This document shows, piece after piece, positions 1 through 7,397 of a stretch of 28,066 nt of DNA. Source of the DNA: Paracoccaceae bacterium. GTDB lineage: Bacteria > Pseudomonadota > Alphaproteobacteria > Rhodobacterales > Rhodobacteraceae. Position 1 is the first letter of the stretch. Every line of letters starts with the position of its first letter. The stretch spans positions 1 to 28,066 of the forward strand of contig JALSHL010000057.1 of the NCBI GenBank assembly GCA_026982255.1, in the 5' to 3' direction. Below the pieces are notes generated by a model. That model worked only from the letters and a program-made list of their open reading frames with translations. It made no database searches and had not been told where the DNA came from. Both the position numbers and the translations under genes were made by a program.

Positions 1-113
1 ACCTGAAGGCGCTGAAAAACTGCGGCGCACCGCTGAACGGCGCGATCTCGGGCCGCGCGCTTTACGACGGCGCCATCGACGTGGCGCGGGCCGCGGCGTT
101 TCTGAAAGGGTAA
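1..113 (+). CDS. hisA: HisA C-terminal end (phosphoribosylformimino-5-aminoimidazole carboxamide ribotide isomerase), partial
   Basis: Only the last 37 codons are in the window, read in the frame that starts at base 3, with a TAA stop at 111-113. The visible peptide contains GAISGRALYDGAIDV, which matches the C-terminal strand and helix of the HisA TIM barrel (GRALYDG). HisA is the isomerase that feeds HisF/HisH in histidine synthesis. The next gene, hisF, starts 3 bases after the stop, which fits a hisA-hisF operon. The call rests on this short tail plus context, so the family is likely but not proven from the fragment alone. Confidence 0.85.
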   Translation, partial: LKALKNCGAPLNGAISGRALYDGAIDVARAAAFLKG

Positions 114-116
114 GCC

Positions 117-875
117 ATGCTGAAAACTCGCATAATCCCCTGCCTCGACGTCAAGGACGGCCGCGTGGTCAAGGGTGTCAACTTCCTAGACCTGATCGAC
201 GCCGGCGACCCCGTGGAATCGGCCAAGGCCTATGATGCTGCCGGTGCCGACGAACTCTGCTTCCTCGACATCGCCGCGACGCTGGAAAACCGCGGCACCA
301 TGTATGATCTGGTGCGCCGCACCGCCGAGCAATGCTTCATGCCGCTGACCATCGGCGGCGGTGTGCGCACGCCGGACGATGTGCGAAAACTGCTGCTGGC
401 CGGTGCCGACAAGGTCTCCTTCAACTCCGCCGCCGTCGCCAACCCCGACGTGGTGGCAGACAGCGCCAACAAATTCGGCAACCAGTGCATCGTCGTCGCC
501 ATCGACGCGAAAACCGTATCCGAGGGCAAATGGGAAATCTTCACCCACGGCGGCTCGCGCCCCACCGGCATCGACGCGGTGGAGTTCGCCCGCCTCGTCG
601 AAAGCAGGGGCGCGGGCGAGATCCTGCTGACCAGCATGGACCGTGACGGCACCAAGGCCGGCTTCAACCTGCCCCTGACCCGCGCCATCGCCGATGCGGT
701 AAACATCCCCGTCATCGCCTCGGGCGGGGTCGGCAACCTGCAACATCTGGTCGAGGGGGTCACCATCGGCCACGCCTCTGCCGTTCTTGCCGCTTCCATT
801 TTCCATTTCGGCGAGTATACAATCCGCGAAGCCAAGGAATACATGCAGGAGGCCGGCGTGCCGGTAAGACTATAA
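117..875 (+). CDS. hisF: Imidazole glycerol phosphate synthase, cyclase subunit HisF
   Basis: HisF (252 aa, normal length) uses ammonia from HisH to close the imidazole ring, giving imidazole glycerol phosphate and AICAR in the cytoplasm. The two catalytic aspartates are visible: D11 in IIPCLDVKDGRVVKG and D130 in VVAIDAKTV. The phosphate-binding loops TIGGGVRT (about 78-85) and IASGGVGN (near the C-terminal third) are also present, as expected for a (beta-alpha)8 barrel. The ATG lies 3 bases after the hisA stop. Its TAA overlaps the hisE ATG (TAATG at 873-877), so hisF and hisE are probably translationally coupled. HisH is not in the window. Confidence 0.98.
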   Translation: MLKTRIIPCLDVKDGRVVKGVNFLDLIDAGDPVESAKAYDAAGADELCFLDIAATLENRGTMYDLVRRTAEQCFMPLTIGGGVRTPDDVRKLLLAGADKVSFNSAAVANPDVVADSANKFGNQCIVVAIDAKTVSEGKWEIFTHGGSRPTGIDAVEFARLVESRGAGEILLTSMDRDGTKAGFNLPLTRAIADAVNIPVIASGGVGNLQHLVEGVTIGHASAVLAASIFHFGEYTIREAKEYMQEAGVPVRL

Positions 876-1192
876 TGGCCAATGTGCTGACCCGCCTCGC
901 GCGGAAAATCGAGAGCCGCAAGGGCGGCGACGAGAAAAAATCCTACGCTGCGAAACTCTTCGCCCGCGGGCCGGAAAAATGCGCCGAAAAATTCGGGGAA
1001 GAGGCCGTCGAGGCCATCATCGCCGCCGCCAAGGGCGACGTGAAAAACCTGACCGAAGAGGCCGCCGATGTCCTGTTCCACATGCTGGTCATGCTATCCG
1101 CCCGCGGCGTGAAATGGGAAGACGTGCTGAAAGAACTGGAACGGCGCGAGGGCGTCTCCGGCATCGTGGAAAAACAGTCGCGCAAGAAATAG
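875..1192 (+). CDS. hisE: Phosphoribosyl-ATP pyrophosphatase HisE
   Basis: This is a 105-aa stand-alone HisE of the all-alpha MazG-like NTP pyrophosphatase fold. It hydrolyses phosphoribosyl-ATP to phosphoribosyl-AMP, the second step of histidine synthesis. The family metal-binding pattern is visible as EKFGEEAVEAIIAA (about 38-51) followed by EEAADVLFHMLVML (about 61-74). Many bacteria fuse this domain to HisI; here it is separate, as is usual in alphaproteobacteria. The start codon overlaps the hisF stop by one base. No clear terminator follows, and the 80 bases before the next gene hold nothing I can name. Confidence 0.97.
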   Translation: MANVLTRLARKIESRKGGDEKKSYAAKLFARGPEKCAEKFGEEAVEAIIAAAKGDVKNLTEEAADVLFHMLVMLSARGVKWEDVLKELERREGVSGIVEKQSRKK

Positions 1193-1272
1193 CCGACCAT
1201 CCCCCCGCCCCTTTGTCCGCCCCGTGAACCGGTGCTAGTCTGTCCGCAAACCGGAAAAGGAAACGCCGGAAA

Positions 1273-1542
1273 ATGCAGGTTATCACCCTCTCGCTGCTGC
1301 TTCTTGCCCTGGCAGCCCACCCCGATACGAACGGAGGCCCCGCCATGTCCGATTCCCCCGCCAGAGGCGACGAAATCCGTCCGGCCCGCGACGGCGATAT
1401 CGCTATCCGGCAGGAATTCGACGCCGCCGTAGCGGCAAATTCCGTCGAATCCTACGAATTTTTCATCGCCCGCCATCCCGACCACCCCCTCGCCGTCCTT
1501 GCCAGAGAGCATCTGGCTGCGATATTGTCGGCGAACGAATAA
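1273..1542 (+). CDS. Small putative exported protein of unknown function
   Basis: The product is 89 aa and I do not recognise a named family. The first 15 residues (MQVITLSLLLLALAA) are a short hydrophobic stretch that could be a signal peptide, although the usual positive n-region is missing. The C-terminal half, with SYEFFIARHPDHPLAVLAREHLAAIL, resembles a single TPR-like helical hairpin of the kind seen in many short Rhodobacteraceae proteins. A weak purine-rich stretch (ggaaa) precedes the ATG. A second in-frame ATG lies at 1345 and would give a leaderless 65-aa protein. The RTX protease begins 44 bases downstream on the same strand, so co-transcription is likely. A protease-inhibitor role is conceivable but not shown. 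Confidence 0.6.
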   Translation: MQVITLSLLLLALAAHPDTNGGPAMSDSPARGDEIRPARDGDIAIRQEFDAAVAANSVESYEFFIARHPDHPLAVLAREHLAAILSANE

Positions 1543-1586
1543 CCACCCCTGCAACCCAACAGTGATATCAAGACAGGACTACCGCC

Positions 1587-3047
1587 ATGAGTGGCACCGG
1601 AAACTCCGCCAAAACCGTCAACGCCACCGGCAAGCGTTTAATTGACGCCTCCCTCAGCGGCGACGCATGGGCCGGCGGCAGCATCGACTTTTCCTTTCCC
1701 GTGAGTCCGGCAGAATATGCCGCCGGTTACACCCTCGAAAACGAGCCGAATACCTTCGGTGCGGTTTCCACCGCCATACAGGCTACCGCCCGCTTCGGGC
1801 TGGATCAGGCCTATGGCAACACGGCCAATGACGGTTTCTCTGTCGAAGGATTCACCAACCTCGCTATCTCGGAAACAACGGCTTCCAAGGCCAACCTCCG
1901 TTTCGCCGAAACCGATGCCGCCATCGGGGGCGCCTGGGCCTATCTGCCCACAACCGCGGAACCGGGTGGCGATGTCTGGTTCGGCACCGGCTTCCTGGTC
2001 AACCCTGTAGCCGGCAACTACGACTGGTTCACCATCCTGCACGAGACCGGCCACGCCCTCGGCCTCAAGCACGGGCATGTGGCCGAAAACGGTTTCCCGA
2101 CCCTGCCCGCAACCAAAAACTCGATGGAATATTCCATCATGACCTATGCCTCCTATGTCGGCGACACGGGCAATGCTTTCGTGAACGAGACATGGGGCTT
2201 TGCCCAGACCTACATGATGTCCGACATTGCGGCCCTGCAACACATGTATGGTGCGGATTTCACGACCAACAGCGGCGCGACCACCTATTCCTGGGCTCCC
2301 GGTTCCGGCAACACACTGGTCAACGGCACCGCGGGCATAACTCCCGGCACAAACCGCATCTTCGCCACGATCTGGGACGGCGGCGGCATCGACACCTATG
2401 ACCTGAGCGCCTATTCCACCAACCTCGCGCTCAACCTGCGCCCCGGCAAGTATTCGGTATTCGACACTGTGCAGCTCGCCAACCTCGGCGACGGCAACTT
2501 CGCCCGCGGCAACATCTTCAATGCCCTGCAATACCAGTCCGACGTGCGCTCCCTGATCGAAAACGCCATCGGCGGCAGCGGCAACGACGTGATCAAGGGC
2601 AACATTGCACAAAACACCATCACCGGTAACGCAGGCAACGACTATCTGGTCGGCGGGCGCGGTGACGACCTGATCTTCGGCAACACCGGCAATGACGAAT
2701 TGCGCGGCGACAGCGGCAACGACACGCTCTATGCCGGCGCCGGAAACGACCTCCTGCGCGGCGGTCTTGGCACCGATACGCTGACCGGAGGCGCCGGAAA
2801 CGATACCTTCATCTTCCGCCGCACCATTGATTTCAGCGAAGCCTCCAGCGAGGATTTCATCACCGATTTCGAAAAAACCGGCGACAAGCTGAAACTGAAC
2901 GGCGAGGCAACCCCCTATAGCGCGGCAGATGTATCCATCGTCGATGCCGGTGGCGGCGTCTATGATGTGACGGTGGACACCAGCTATCTGATCCATGTCA
3001 CCATGACCGCGGGTATCCTGACCACAGACGATTTCATCTTCGTCTGA
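1587..3047 (+). CDS. Serralysin-like M10 zinc metalloprotease with RTX repeats, type I secreted
   Basis: The 486-aa protein has no N-terminal signal peptide. The zinc-binding motif HETGHALGLKH (residues 152-162) fits HExxHxxGxxH of metzincins, and the Met-turn SIMTY has Met185, as in peptidase family M10B. Nine glycine-rich nonapeptides (GGxGNDxLx type) run without a break from residue 329 to 409 and should form a calcium-binding beta-roll. The C-terminus is DDFIFV, an acidic residue followed by four hydrophobic ones, the typical end of type I secretion substrates. It is therefore probably an extracellular protease exported by an ABC/MFP/TolC system. No exporter genes or recognised inhibitor lie in the window. 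The ATG follows a weak aggac site. Confidence 0.93.
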   Translation: MSGTGNSAKTVNATGKRLIDASLSGDAWAGGSIDFSFPVSPAEYAAGYTLENEPNTFGAVSTAIQATARFGLDQAYGNTANDGFSVEGFTNLAISETTASKANLRFAETDAAIGGAWAYLPTTAEPGGDVWFGTGFLVNPVAGNYDWFTILHETGHALGLKHGHVAENGFPTLPATKNSMEYSIMTYASYVGDTGNAFVNETWGFAQTYMMSDIAALQHMYGADFTTNSGATTYSWAPGSGNTLVNGTAGITPGTNRIFATIWDGGGIDTYDLSAYSTNLALNLRPGKYSVFDTVQLANLGDGNFARGNIFNALQYQSDVRSLIENAIGGSGNDVIKGNIAQNTITGNAGNDYLVGGRGDDLIFGNTGNDELRGDSGNDTLYAGAGNDLLRGGLGTDTLTGGAGNDTFIFRRTIDFSEASSEDFITDFEKTGDKLKLNGEATPYSAADVSIVDAGGGVYDVTVDTSYLIHVTMTAGILTTDDFIFV

Positions 3048-3078
3048 CCTCTTGACCACCGGCCCTTTTTGGCAGAAG

Positions 3079-3092
3079 CCTTTCGCGAAAGG
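3079..3092 (+). repeat. 14-bp perfect palindrome covering the ribosome binding site of the EamA gene
   Basis: The sequence cctttcgcgaaagg is self-complementary, with 5-base arms and a CGCG loop if folded as RNA. Its right arm contains the gaaagg taken as the ribosome binding site of the gene at 3100. Folding could hide this site. The palindrome is seen directly; any control function is a guess. Confidence 0.4.
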
Positions 3093-3099
3093 TTCCGCC

Positions 3100-4041
3100 A
3101 TGTCCACCCCGACTCCCATCATCCCCTCCGACGAGGGGCCGACCGCCCTGCCGGTGCCCCCCGCGCCGGTTATCGACAATGTCCGCGCGCTCGTCTGGAT
3201 CCTGATCTCGGTCGTCAGCGCCAGCCTGATGACCATCGCCGTGCGGCAGGTCTCGCTGGAGGTCGACAGCCGGATGATCGTGCTGCTGCGCGCCGGCATC
3301 ACCACGCTCCTGATCCTCGCAGCCCTGGTTATTGCCAGCCCGCTGCGCCGCCGGATGCGGTTCTCGCGCCCTGTGCTCCACATGTTTCGCGGCGCGCTGA
3401 TCGGGCTTTCCACGCACCTCGGGTTCTATACCATCTCCAACATCCCGCTGGCGACGGCAACGGTGCTGTTCTTCATGGCCCCGATTTTCGCCACCGTATT
3501 CGCCAGCCTGATCCACGGCGAGAAAGTCGGCCCCCGCCGCTGGAGCGCGGTCAGCGCCGGTTTCATCGGTGCCGTCATCATCCTGCGCCCGGGATTTTCG
3601 GAGTTCCATCCGGCCATGCTCACGGCCATCGGCAGTTCGTTCCTGTTCGCGCTGGCCCTGACCCTGTCGCGCAATCTGGCCCGCGCCGACGGGGTGCTGT
3701 CGACCTATTTCTCCTCGGTGGTCATCACCACAATCATCACCCTGCCGATTGCCATGCCGGTCTACGCCCTGCCGGTCGACTGGATCACATGGGCCGCCAC
3801 GGCAGCACTGGTCGCCACCGGCGCTATTCGTGGCTATGCCGATACCGCCGCCTATCACCTTGGCGATGCGGCGCTGCTGGCACCGGTTACCTATCTGCGG
3901 CTGGTTCTGATAACCCTTGGCGGTTACCTTCTGTTCGGAGAAACGCCGGGCGTGGCCACCATCACCGGTGCTGCCATCATCATCGCCGCCACGCTCTACA
4001 TCGCGCAACGCGAAAGCCGATTGCGGAAAATGAAAGTCTAA
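3100..4041 (+). CDS. DMT superfamily transporter, EamA type
   Basis: This 313-aa integral inner-membrane protein has a charged, proline-rich N-terminus of about 28 residues. About ten hydrophobic segments follow, arranged as two EamA halves, the usual build of drug/metabolite transporters. The segment with STHLGFYTISNIPLATATVL and the EKVGPRRW loop are typical of the first EamA repeat. Substrate cannot be deduced. I chose the ATG at 3100 because gaaagg lies 7 bases upstream. An in-frame TTG at 3052 would lengthen it by 16 residues but lacks a good site. The 3' end overlaps the convergent recR by 4 bases. Confidence 0.88.
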   Translation: MSTPTPIIPSDEGPTALPVPPAPVIDNVRALVWILISVVSASLMTIAVRQVSLEVDSRMIVLLRAGITTLLILAALVIASPLRRRMRFSRPVLHMFRGALIGLSTHLGFYTISNIPLATATVLFFMAPIFATVFASLIHGEKVGPRRWSAVSAGFIGAVIILRPGFSEFHPAMLTAIGSSFLFALALTLSRNLARADGVLSTYFSSVVITTIITLPIAMPVYALPVDWITWAATAALVATGAIRGYADTAAYHLGDAALLAPVTYLRLVLITLGGYLLFGETPGVATITGAAIIIAATLYIAQRESRLRKMKV

Positions 4042-4640
4042 AACGCCTTGCGCGCCTTCAGCGCCGCAGTGATCGTCCCGTCGTCGAGGTAGTCCAGCTC
4101 CCCGCCGATCGGCACGCCCTGCGCCAGCGAGGTCACAACCGCCCCGCTTCCCTCCAACTGGTCCGCGATATAATGCGCGGTGGTCTGCCCGTCGATGGTG
4201 GCGTTGAGCGCCAGCACCACCTCTTTCACCCCGCCCTCGGTCACCCGCCGAGCCAGCAGCGGGATACGCAATTCCTCCGGCCCGACCCCGTCGAGCGCCG
4301 ACAGCACCCCGCCCAGCACATGATAACGCCCCTTGAACACGGCGGCCCGCTCCATCGCCCAGAGGTCCGCCACATCGCCCACCACGCAAATCAGGCTGTC
4401 GTCCCGTTTGGGGTCGCTGCAAATTCCGCAGACCTCCGATGTGCCGACATTACCGCAAGTCACACATTCGCGCGCGGTTACCGCCACCTCGGCCATCGCC
4501 TGCGACAGCGGTTCCAGCAACATCGCCCGCTTCTTGACCAGTTGCAACACAGCACGGCGCGCCGAGCGCGGGCCGAGACCCGGCAGCTTTGCCATCAGGT
4601 CGATCAGACGGTCGATTTCCTTGCCGGCACTATCCGCCAT
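4038..4640 (-). CDS. recR: Recombination mediator protein RecR
   Basis: RecR (200 aa, normal length) works with RecF/RecO to load RecA on gapped DNA. Domains in order are an N-terminal helix-hairpin-helix (LPGLGPRSARRA, about 19-30), a four-cysteine zinc finger (C59, C62, C71, C74 in CVTCGNVGTSEVCGIC), and a Toprim domain from about 82 with ICVVGDVADLWAMER. The C-terminal segment LAQGVPIGGELDYLDDGTI is the conserved RecR tail. The start codon lies directly against the ybaB stop with no spacer, so the two are one transcript. The last bases overlap the convergent EamA gene. Confidence 0.98.
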   Translation of the reverse strand: MADSAGKEIDRLIDLMAKLPGLGPRSARRAVLQLVKKRAMLLEPLSQAMAEVAVTARECVTCGNVGTSEVCGICSDPKRDDSLICVVGDVADLWAMERAAVFKGRYHVLGGVLSALDGVGPEELRIPLLARRVTEGGVKEVVLALNATIDGQTTAHYIADQLEGSGAVVTSLAQGVPIGGELDYLDDGTITAALKARKAF

Positions 4641-4988
4641 CTACATGCCCGGGAATTTCATACCCTCGGGCATCGGCATGCCTTCGGTGGCCTTGGCCAT
4701 CTCGGCCTGCGCGGCCTCGGACGCCTTTGCCTGCGCTTCCTTGATTGCGGCAAGGATCAGGTCTTCGACCACTTCCTTGTCCTCGGGCATAAACAGCGAG
4801 GGGTCGATATTCAGCCCTTTCAACTCGCCCTTGGCGTTGGCGGTAACGGTGACCATTCCGGCTCCGGCCTCGCCCGTGACCATGATCTCGTCAAGCCGTT
4901 CCTGCGCCGCCTGCACCTTGCCCTGCAGTTCCTGCGCCTGTTTCATCAGCTTGGCCATATCGCCAAGCCCACCCAGTCCTTTCAACAT
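4641..4988 (-). CDS. ybaB: YbaB/EbfC family nucleoid-associated protein
   Basis: This small DNA-binding protein is expected to act as a homodimer with tweezers-like coiled helices. The chosen start gives 115 aa beginning MLKGLGGLGDMAKLMKQAQ, the usual N-terminus of the family. The long helix ELQGKVQAAQERLDEI and the core VTANAKGELKGLNIDPSLF follow. Two ATGs lie close together, at 4994 and 4988 (minus strand). A run of aaagggg ends directly against the first, so 4988, with 6 bases of spacing, is the better start. A longer frame reaching 5144 has no site and a poor N-terminus. recR follows with no gap. The usual upstream partner dnaX is 2.4 kb away instead of adjacent. Confidence 0.94.
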   Translation of the reverse strand: MLKGLGGLGDMAKLMKQAQELQGKVQAAQERLDEIMVTGEAGAGMVTVTANAKGELKGLNIDPSLFMPEDKEVVEDLILAAIKEAQAKASEAAQAEMAKATEGMPMPEGMKFPGM

Positions 4989-5109
4989 ATTCATCCCCTT
5001 TCGTGATGATGCCTGCCCCCTAATTACGGTCGCATACCCCGCGGCACAAGGCAGAGCTTGGGCTTTCGGGGAAAAACCGCTATTTATCGGCAGGGAACAG
5101 GAGCACCGC

Positions 5110-6423
5110 ATGATCTCGCGCCGCAAAATTCTGGCTTTTACCATGGCTGTGCCACTAGCGCATGGCAGCCGCGCACTGACACAGGAAGCGCCCGCAAACG
5201 TCCCTGTCCCCGACCTGCCCGACGACCAGAGCGCAGCCCTTCAGGCCGCACTGGATAACGCCGCCAGCACGGGGCGCCCCCTCCACCTTGCACAGGGGAC
5301 CTACCGGACCGGCCCCCTGCGGGTGCCGAATGGCACCACTCTTACCGGTGCCGCCGGCGCCGTGCTGGAAGCCGCCGGCAGCGACCCCGTCCTAATACTG
5401 GATTCACCGGAATATGTGCGGATTTCCGGGCTGGGCTTTCGCGGTCTGGACCAGGATCCCGCAGGCGGATTGGTCGAGGTCGCGAATTGTCCGATGTTTG
5501 TTCTGGAAGGATGCACCTTCACCGGCTCGGGCGGCAACGCGCTCACGCTGTTCCGCACCGGCGGGCGGATACATGCAAACCGTTTTTCCGGCTGCCGCTC
5601 GGCTGCCATTTCCTCGCACGACGCGACAGGCCTTGCAATCACCGACAACCGGATAGAACACTGCGATAATCTGGGCATATATATCGCACGCTACGACCCC
5701 GGGCCGGATGGCACAATCGTTCGCGGCAACCGGATTGACAACATCGGCTGGGCCGGCGGCGGCAACGGACAGAACGGCAACGGGATCAACGCCTACCGGA
5801 CCGACGGAATAATTATCGAGGGCAACGTTATCGGAAACTGTGCCTTCTCCGCAATCCGCCTGAACGCCACACGCAATGCTATCGTTTCCTCCAATCTTTG
5901 CACAAACCTGCAAGAGGTCGCTATTTTTTCCGAATTCGGCTTTTCCGGCTCTGTGATCTCGGACAACGTCATAGACCAGGCCGCGCAGGGTATCGCGATC
6001 ACCAATCTGGACACCGGCGGCCGACTGGCAAGCTGCTCGGGCAATATCGTGCGCAACATCTGGGCGGGCAGCCCGACCAACCCCGATACCACGCCAGTAG
6101 GCATCGCGGCCGAGGCCGACACCACCGTAAACGGCAACGTCATCGACAATGTTCCCGGCGTCGGCCTCGCGCTTGGCTGGGGACCATACCTGCGCAATGT
6201 CAGCGCAACCGGAAACGTCGTGCGCAACTGCACCATCGGCATCGGCATCAGTGTGGTGGAGGGGGTCGAGACAACCCTCGTCGCCAACAACCTCGTTACC
6301 CCGGCCAAAGGAGGGCTGGGCCTCGCCGGCATGGAATGGGACACCGTAACCGACCCCGGACTGGCCGCCAGCCCCTACCCCTGGCTGACCCTGTCCGGCA
6401 ATACTGTGCGTCCGGCGGGTTAA
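5110..6423 (+). CDS. Tat-exported right-handed beta-helix repeat protein (resembles TIGR03808)
   Basis: This 437-aa protein starts with a twin-arginine signal (SRRKIL at residues 3-8, then a hydrophobic stretch). The remainder is a series of parallel beta-helix coils of the pectate-lyase/PbH1 type, visible as repeated motifs such as ITDNRIEHCDNLGIYI, IIIEGNVIGNCAFSAIRL and ISDNVIDQAAQGIAI. This pattern fits the uncharacterised Tat-exported repeat family TIGR03808, as far as I can judge by memory. It may bind or cleave a polysaccharide, but I see no assigned catalytic residues. The ATG is preceded by caggag 8 bases upstream. It converges with the next gene, leaving a 6-base gap, and is divergent from ybaB. 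Confidence 0.82.
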   Translation: MISRRKILAFTMAVPLAHGSRALTQEAPANVPVPDLPDDQSAALQAALDNAASTGRPLHLAQGTYRTGPLRVPNGTTLTGAAGAVLEAAGSDPVLILDSPEYVRISGLGFRGLDQDPAGGLVEVANCPMFVLEGCTFTGSGGNALTLFRTGGRIHANRFSGCRSAAISSHDATGLAITDNRIEHCDNLGIYIARYDPGPDGTIVRGNRIDNIGWAGGGNGQNGNGINAYRTDGIIIEGNVIGNCAFSAIRLNATRNAIVSSNLCTNLQEVAIFSEFGFSGSVISDNVIDQAAQGIAITNLDTGGRLASCSGNIVRNIWAGSPTNPDTTPVGIAAEADTTVNGNVIDNVPGVGLALGWGPYLRNVSATGNVVRNCTIGIGISVVEGVETTLVANNLVTPAKGGLGLAGMEWDTVTDPGLAASPYPWLTLSGNTVRPAG

Positions 6424-6429
6424 CAGCCC

Positions 6430-7332
6430 CTACGGTAATTCCGTAACTTTCTCGTAAAGGTTCACCGCCTCGTTCATCGCCACCAGAACCTTTTCGATCC
6501 CGTCCACAATAATCCGGCGATCCGCGTCCGAGACTGCCGCCCCGTCAGCCACAGCCGCCAGAACTGTATCCGGCCCCAGCCACAGGTCCTTGACCTCTTG
6601 CAGTTTATCGGCGATTTCCGCGTTTGGCGGCGGAATCACCGCACCGGCAAAACCGACCATCAGCGCATCCAGCGTTGCGTTGAAATACTGGCGGGTCTCG
6701 GCCAGATCGGCACGGCTTGCCTCGACATCGACACCGGCATCGACCAGACAGAAATCCTTGGCCATCCTCTGGGTAAACATCCGCTGGCGACCGGCCAGAT
6801 CGATGGTGATTGCGAGAATCAAGGGCAGATCCTCGATTTTCTCACCGTAGGAACTGGCAATCAGGCCCACCGTGCTGTTCATATCGGCCAACAGCACCAG
6901 CCCCGCCGCATTTATCCCCGCAACATTTTCCGCATCAAGGGCAGTTCCGTCCAGAATACCCTGCATACGCGGCCGGAGTCCCTCCCAGTCCTTCGTAACA
7001 TCCACCAGCCCCGCGATCACCGGCAGGTGCACCTCTTCCGGCAGCCCCAATGCTTCGCTGCCGTAGCGCAACGCCTCGTTTGTCTCCGTAAACAACGCCA
7101 TTGTCGCCGACAGTTCTTCCAGATGCCGTTCCGTTTCGACACCTGCAAATACAAAGCAGGCGTCCTTGGACATACGCTGCGAAAGCATCCGCTGGCGACC
7201 GGCCAGATTAACCCGCCGTTTTGCCGCCTCCGCCGTGTCGCTCTGGGCAAAAACCGGCACGGGCGACACAACAAAACTGCCGGAAACTATCGCTATTGCC
7301 ATAGCGCCTTGTAATATTTTCGAAAAGACCAT
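6430..7332 (-). CDS. Periplasmic protein with two tandem PilJ-type sensory domains
   Basis: The 300-aa product has an N-terminal signal peptide ending near VFAQ (residues 1-30) and no further membrane segment. Two related halves follow. Each opens with the same helix motif, NLAGRQRMLSQRMSKD near residue 43 and DLAGRQRMFTQRMAKD near residue 178. This motif is the hallmark of the PilJ/type IV pili chemoreceptor N-terminal domain and resembles the NarX P-box region that binds nitrate. Normally this domain is the sensor part of a chemoreceptor or histidine kinase. Here the protein stops after the second copy, with no HAMP, kinase or methyl-accepting part. It is probably a soluble periplasmic binding or sensing protein; ligand and partner are unknown. 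A gagg site precedes the ATG. Confidence 0.8.
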   Translation of the reverse strand: MVFSKILQGAMAIAIVSGSFVVSPVPVFAQSDTAEAAKRRVNLAGRQRMLSQRMSKDACFVFAGVETERHLEELSATMALFTETNEALRYGSEALGLPEEVHLPVIAGLVDVTKDWEGLRPRMQGILDGTALDAENVAGINAAGLVLLADMNSTVGLIASSYGEKIEDLPLILAITIDLAGRQRMFTQRMAKDFCLVDAGVDVEASRADLAETRQYFNATLDALMVGFAGAVIPPPNAEIADKLQEVKDLWLGPDTVLAAVADGAAVSDADRRIIVDGIEKVLVAMNEAVNLYEKVTELP

Positions 7333-7397
7333 GGTTGCCTCGCCCGCAGGTTTTCATCTGGGAGTTGTTAACATAAGAGCCTTCTAATGTAAACAAT

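Noticed and set aside
1638..3413. Long minus-strand open frame opposite the RTX protease
   Set aside because: Low-complexity translation without domains, fully antisense to a clear M10/RTX gene and the EamA gene. It is a by-product of GC-rich codon structure.
3069..5006. Long plus-strand open frame across the EamA gene, recR and ybaB
   Set aside because: Rich in His/Arg/Pro runs typical of shifted frames, and overlaps three clear genes.
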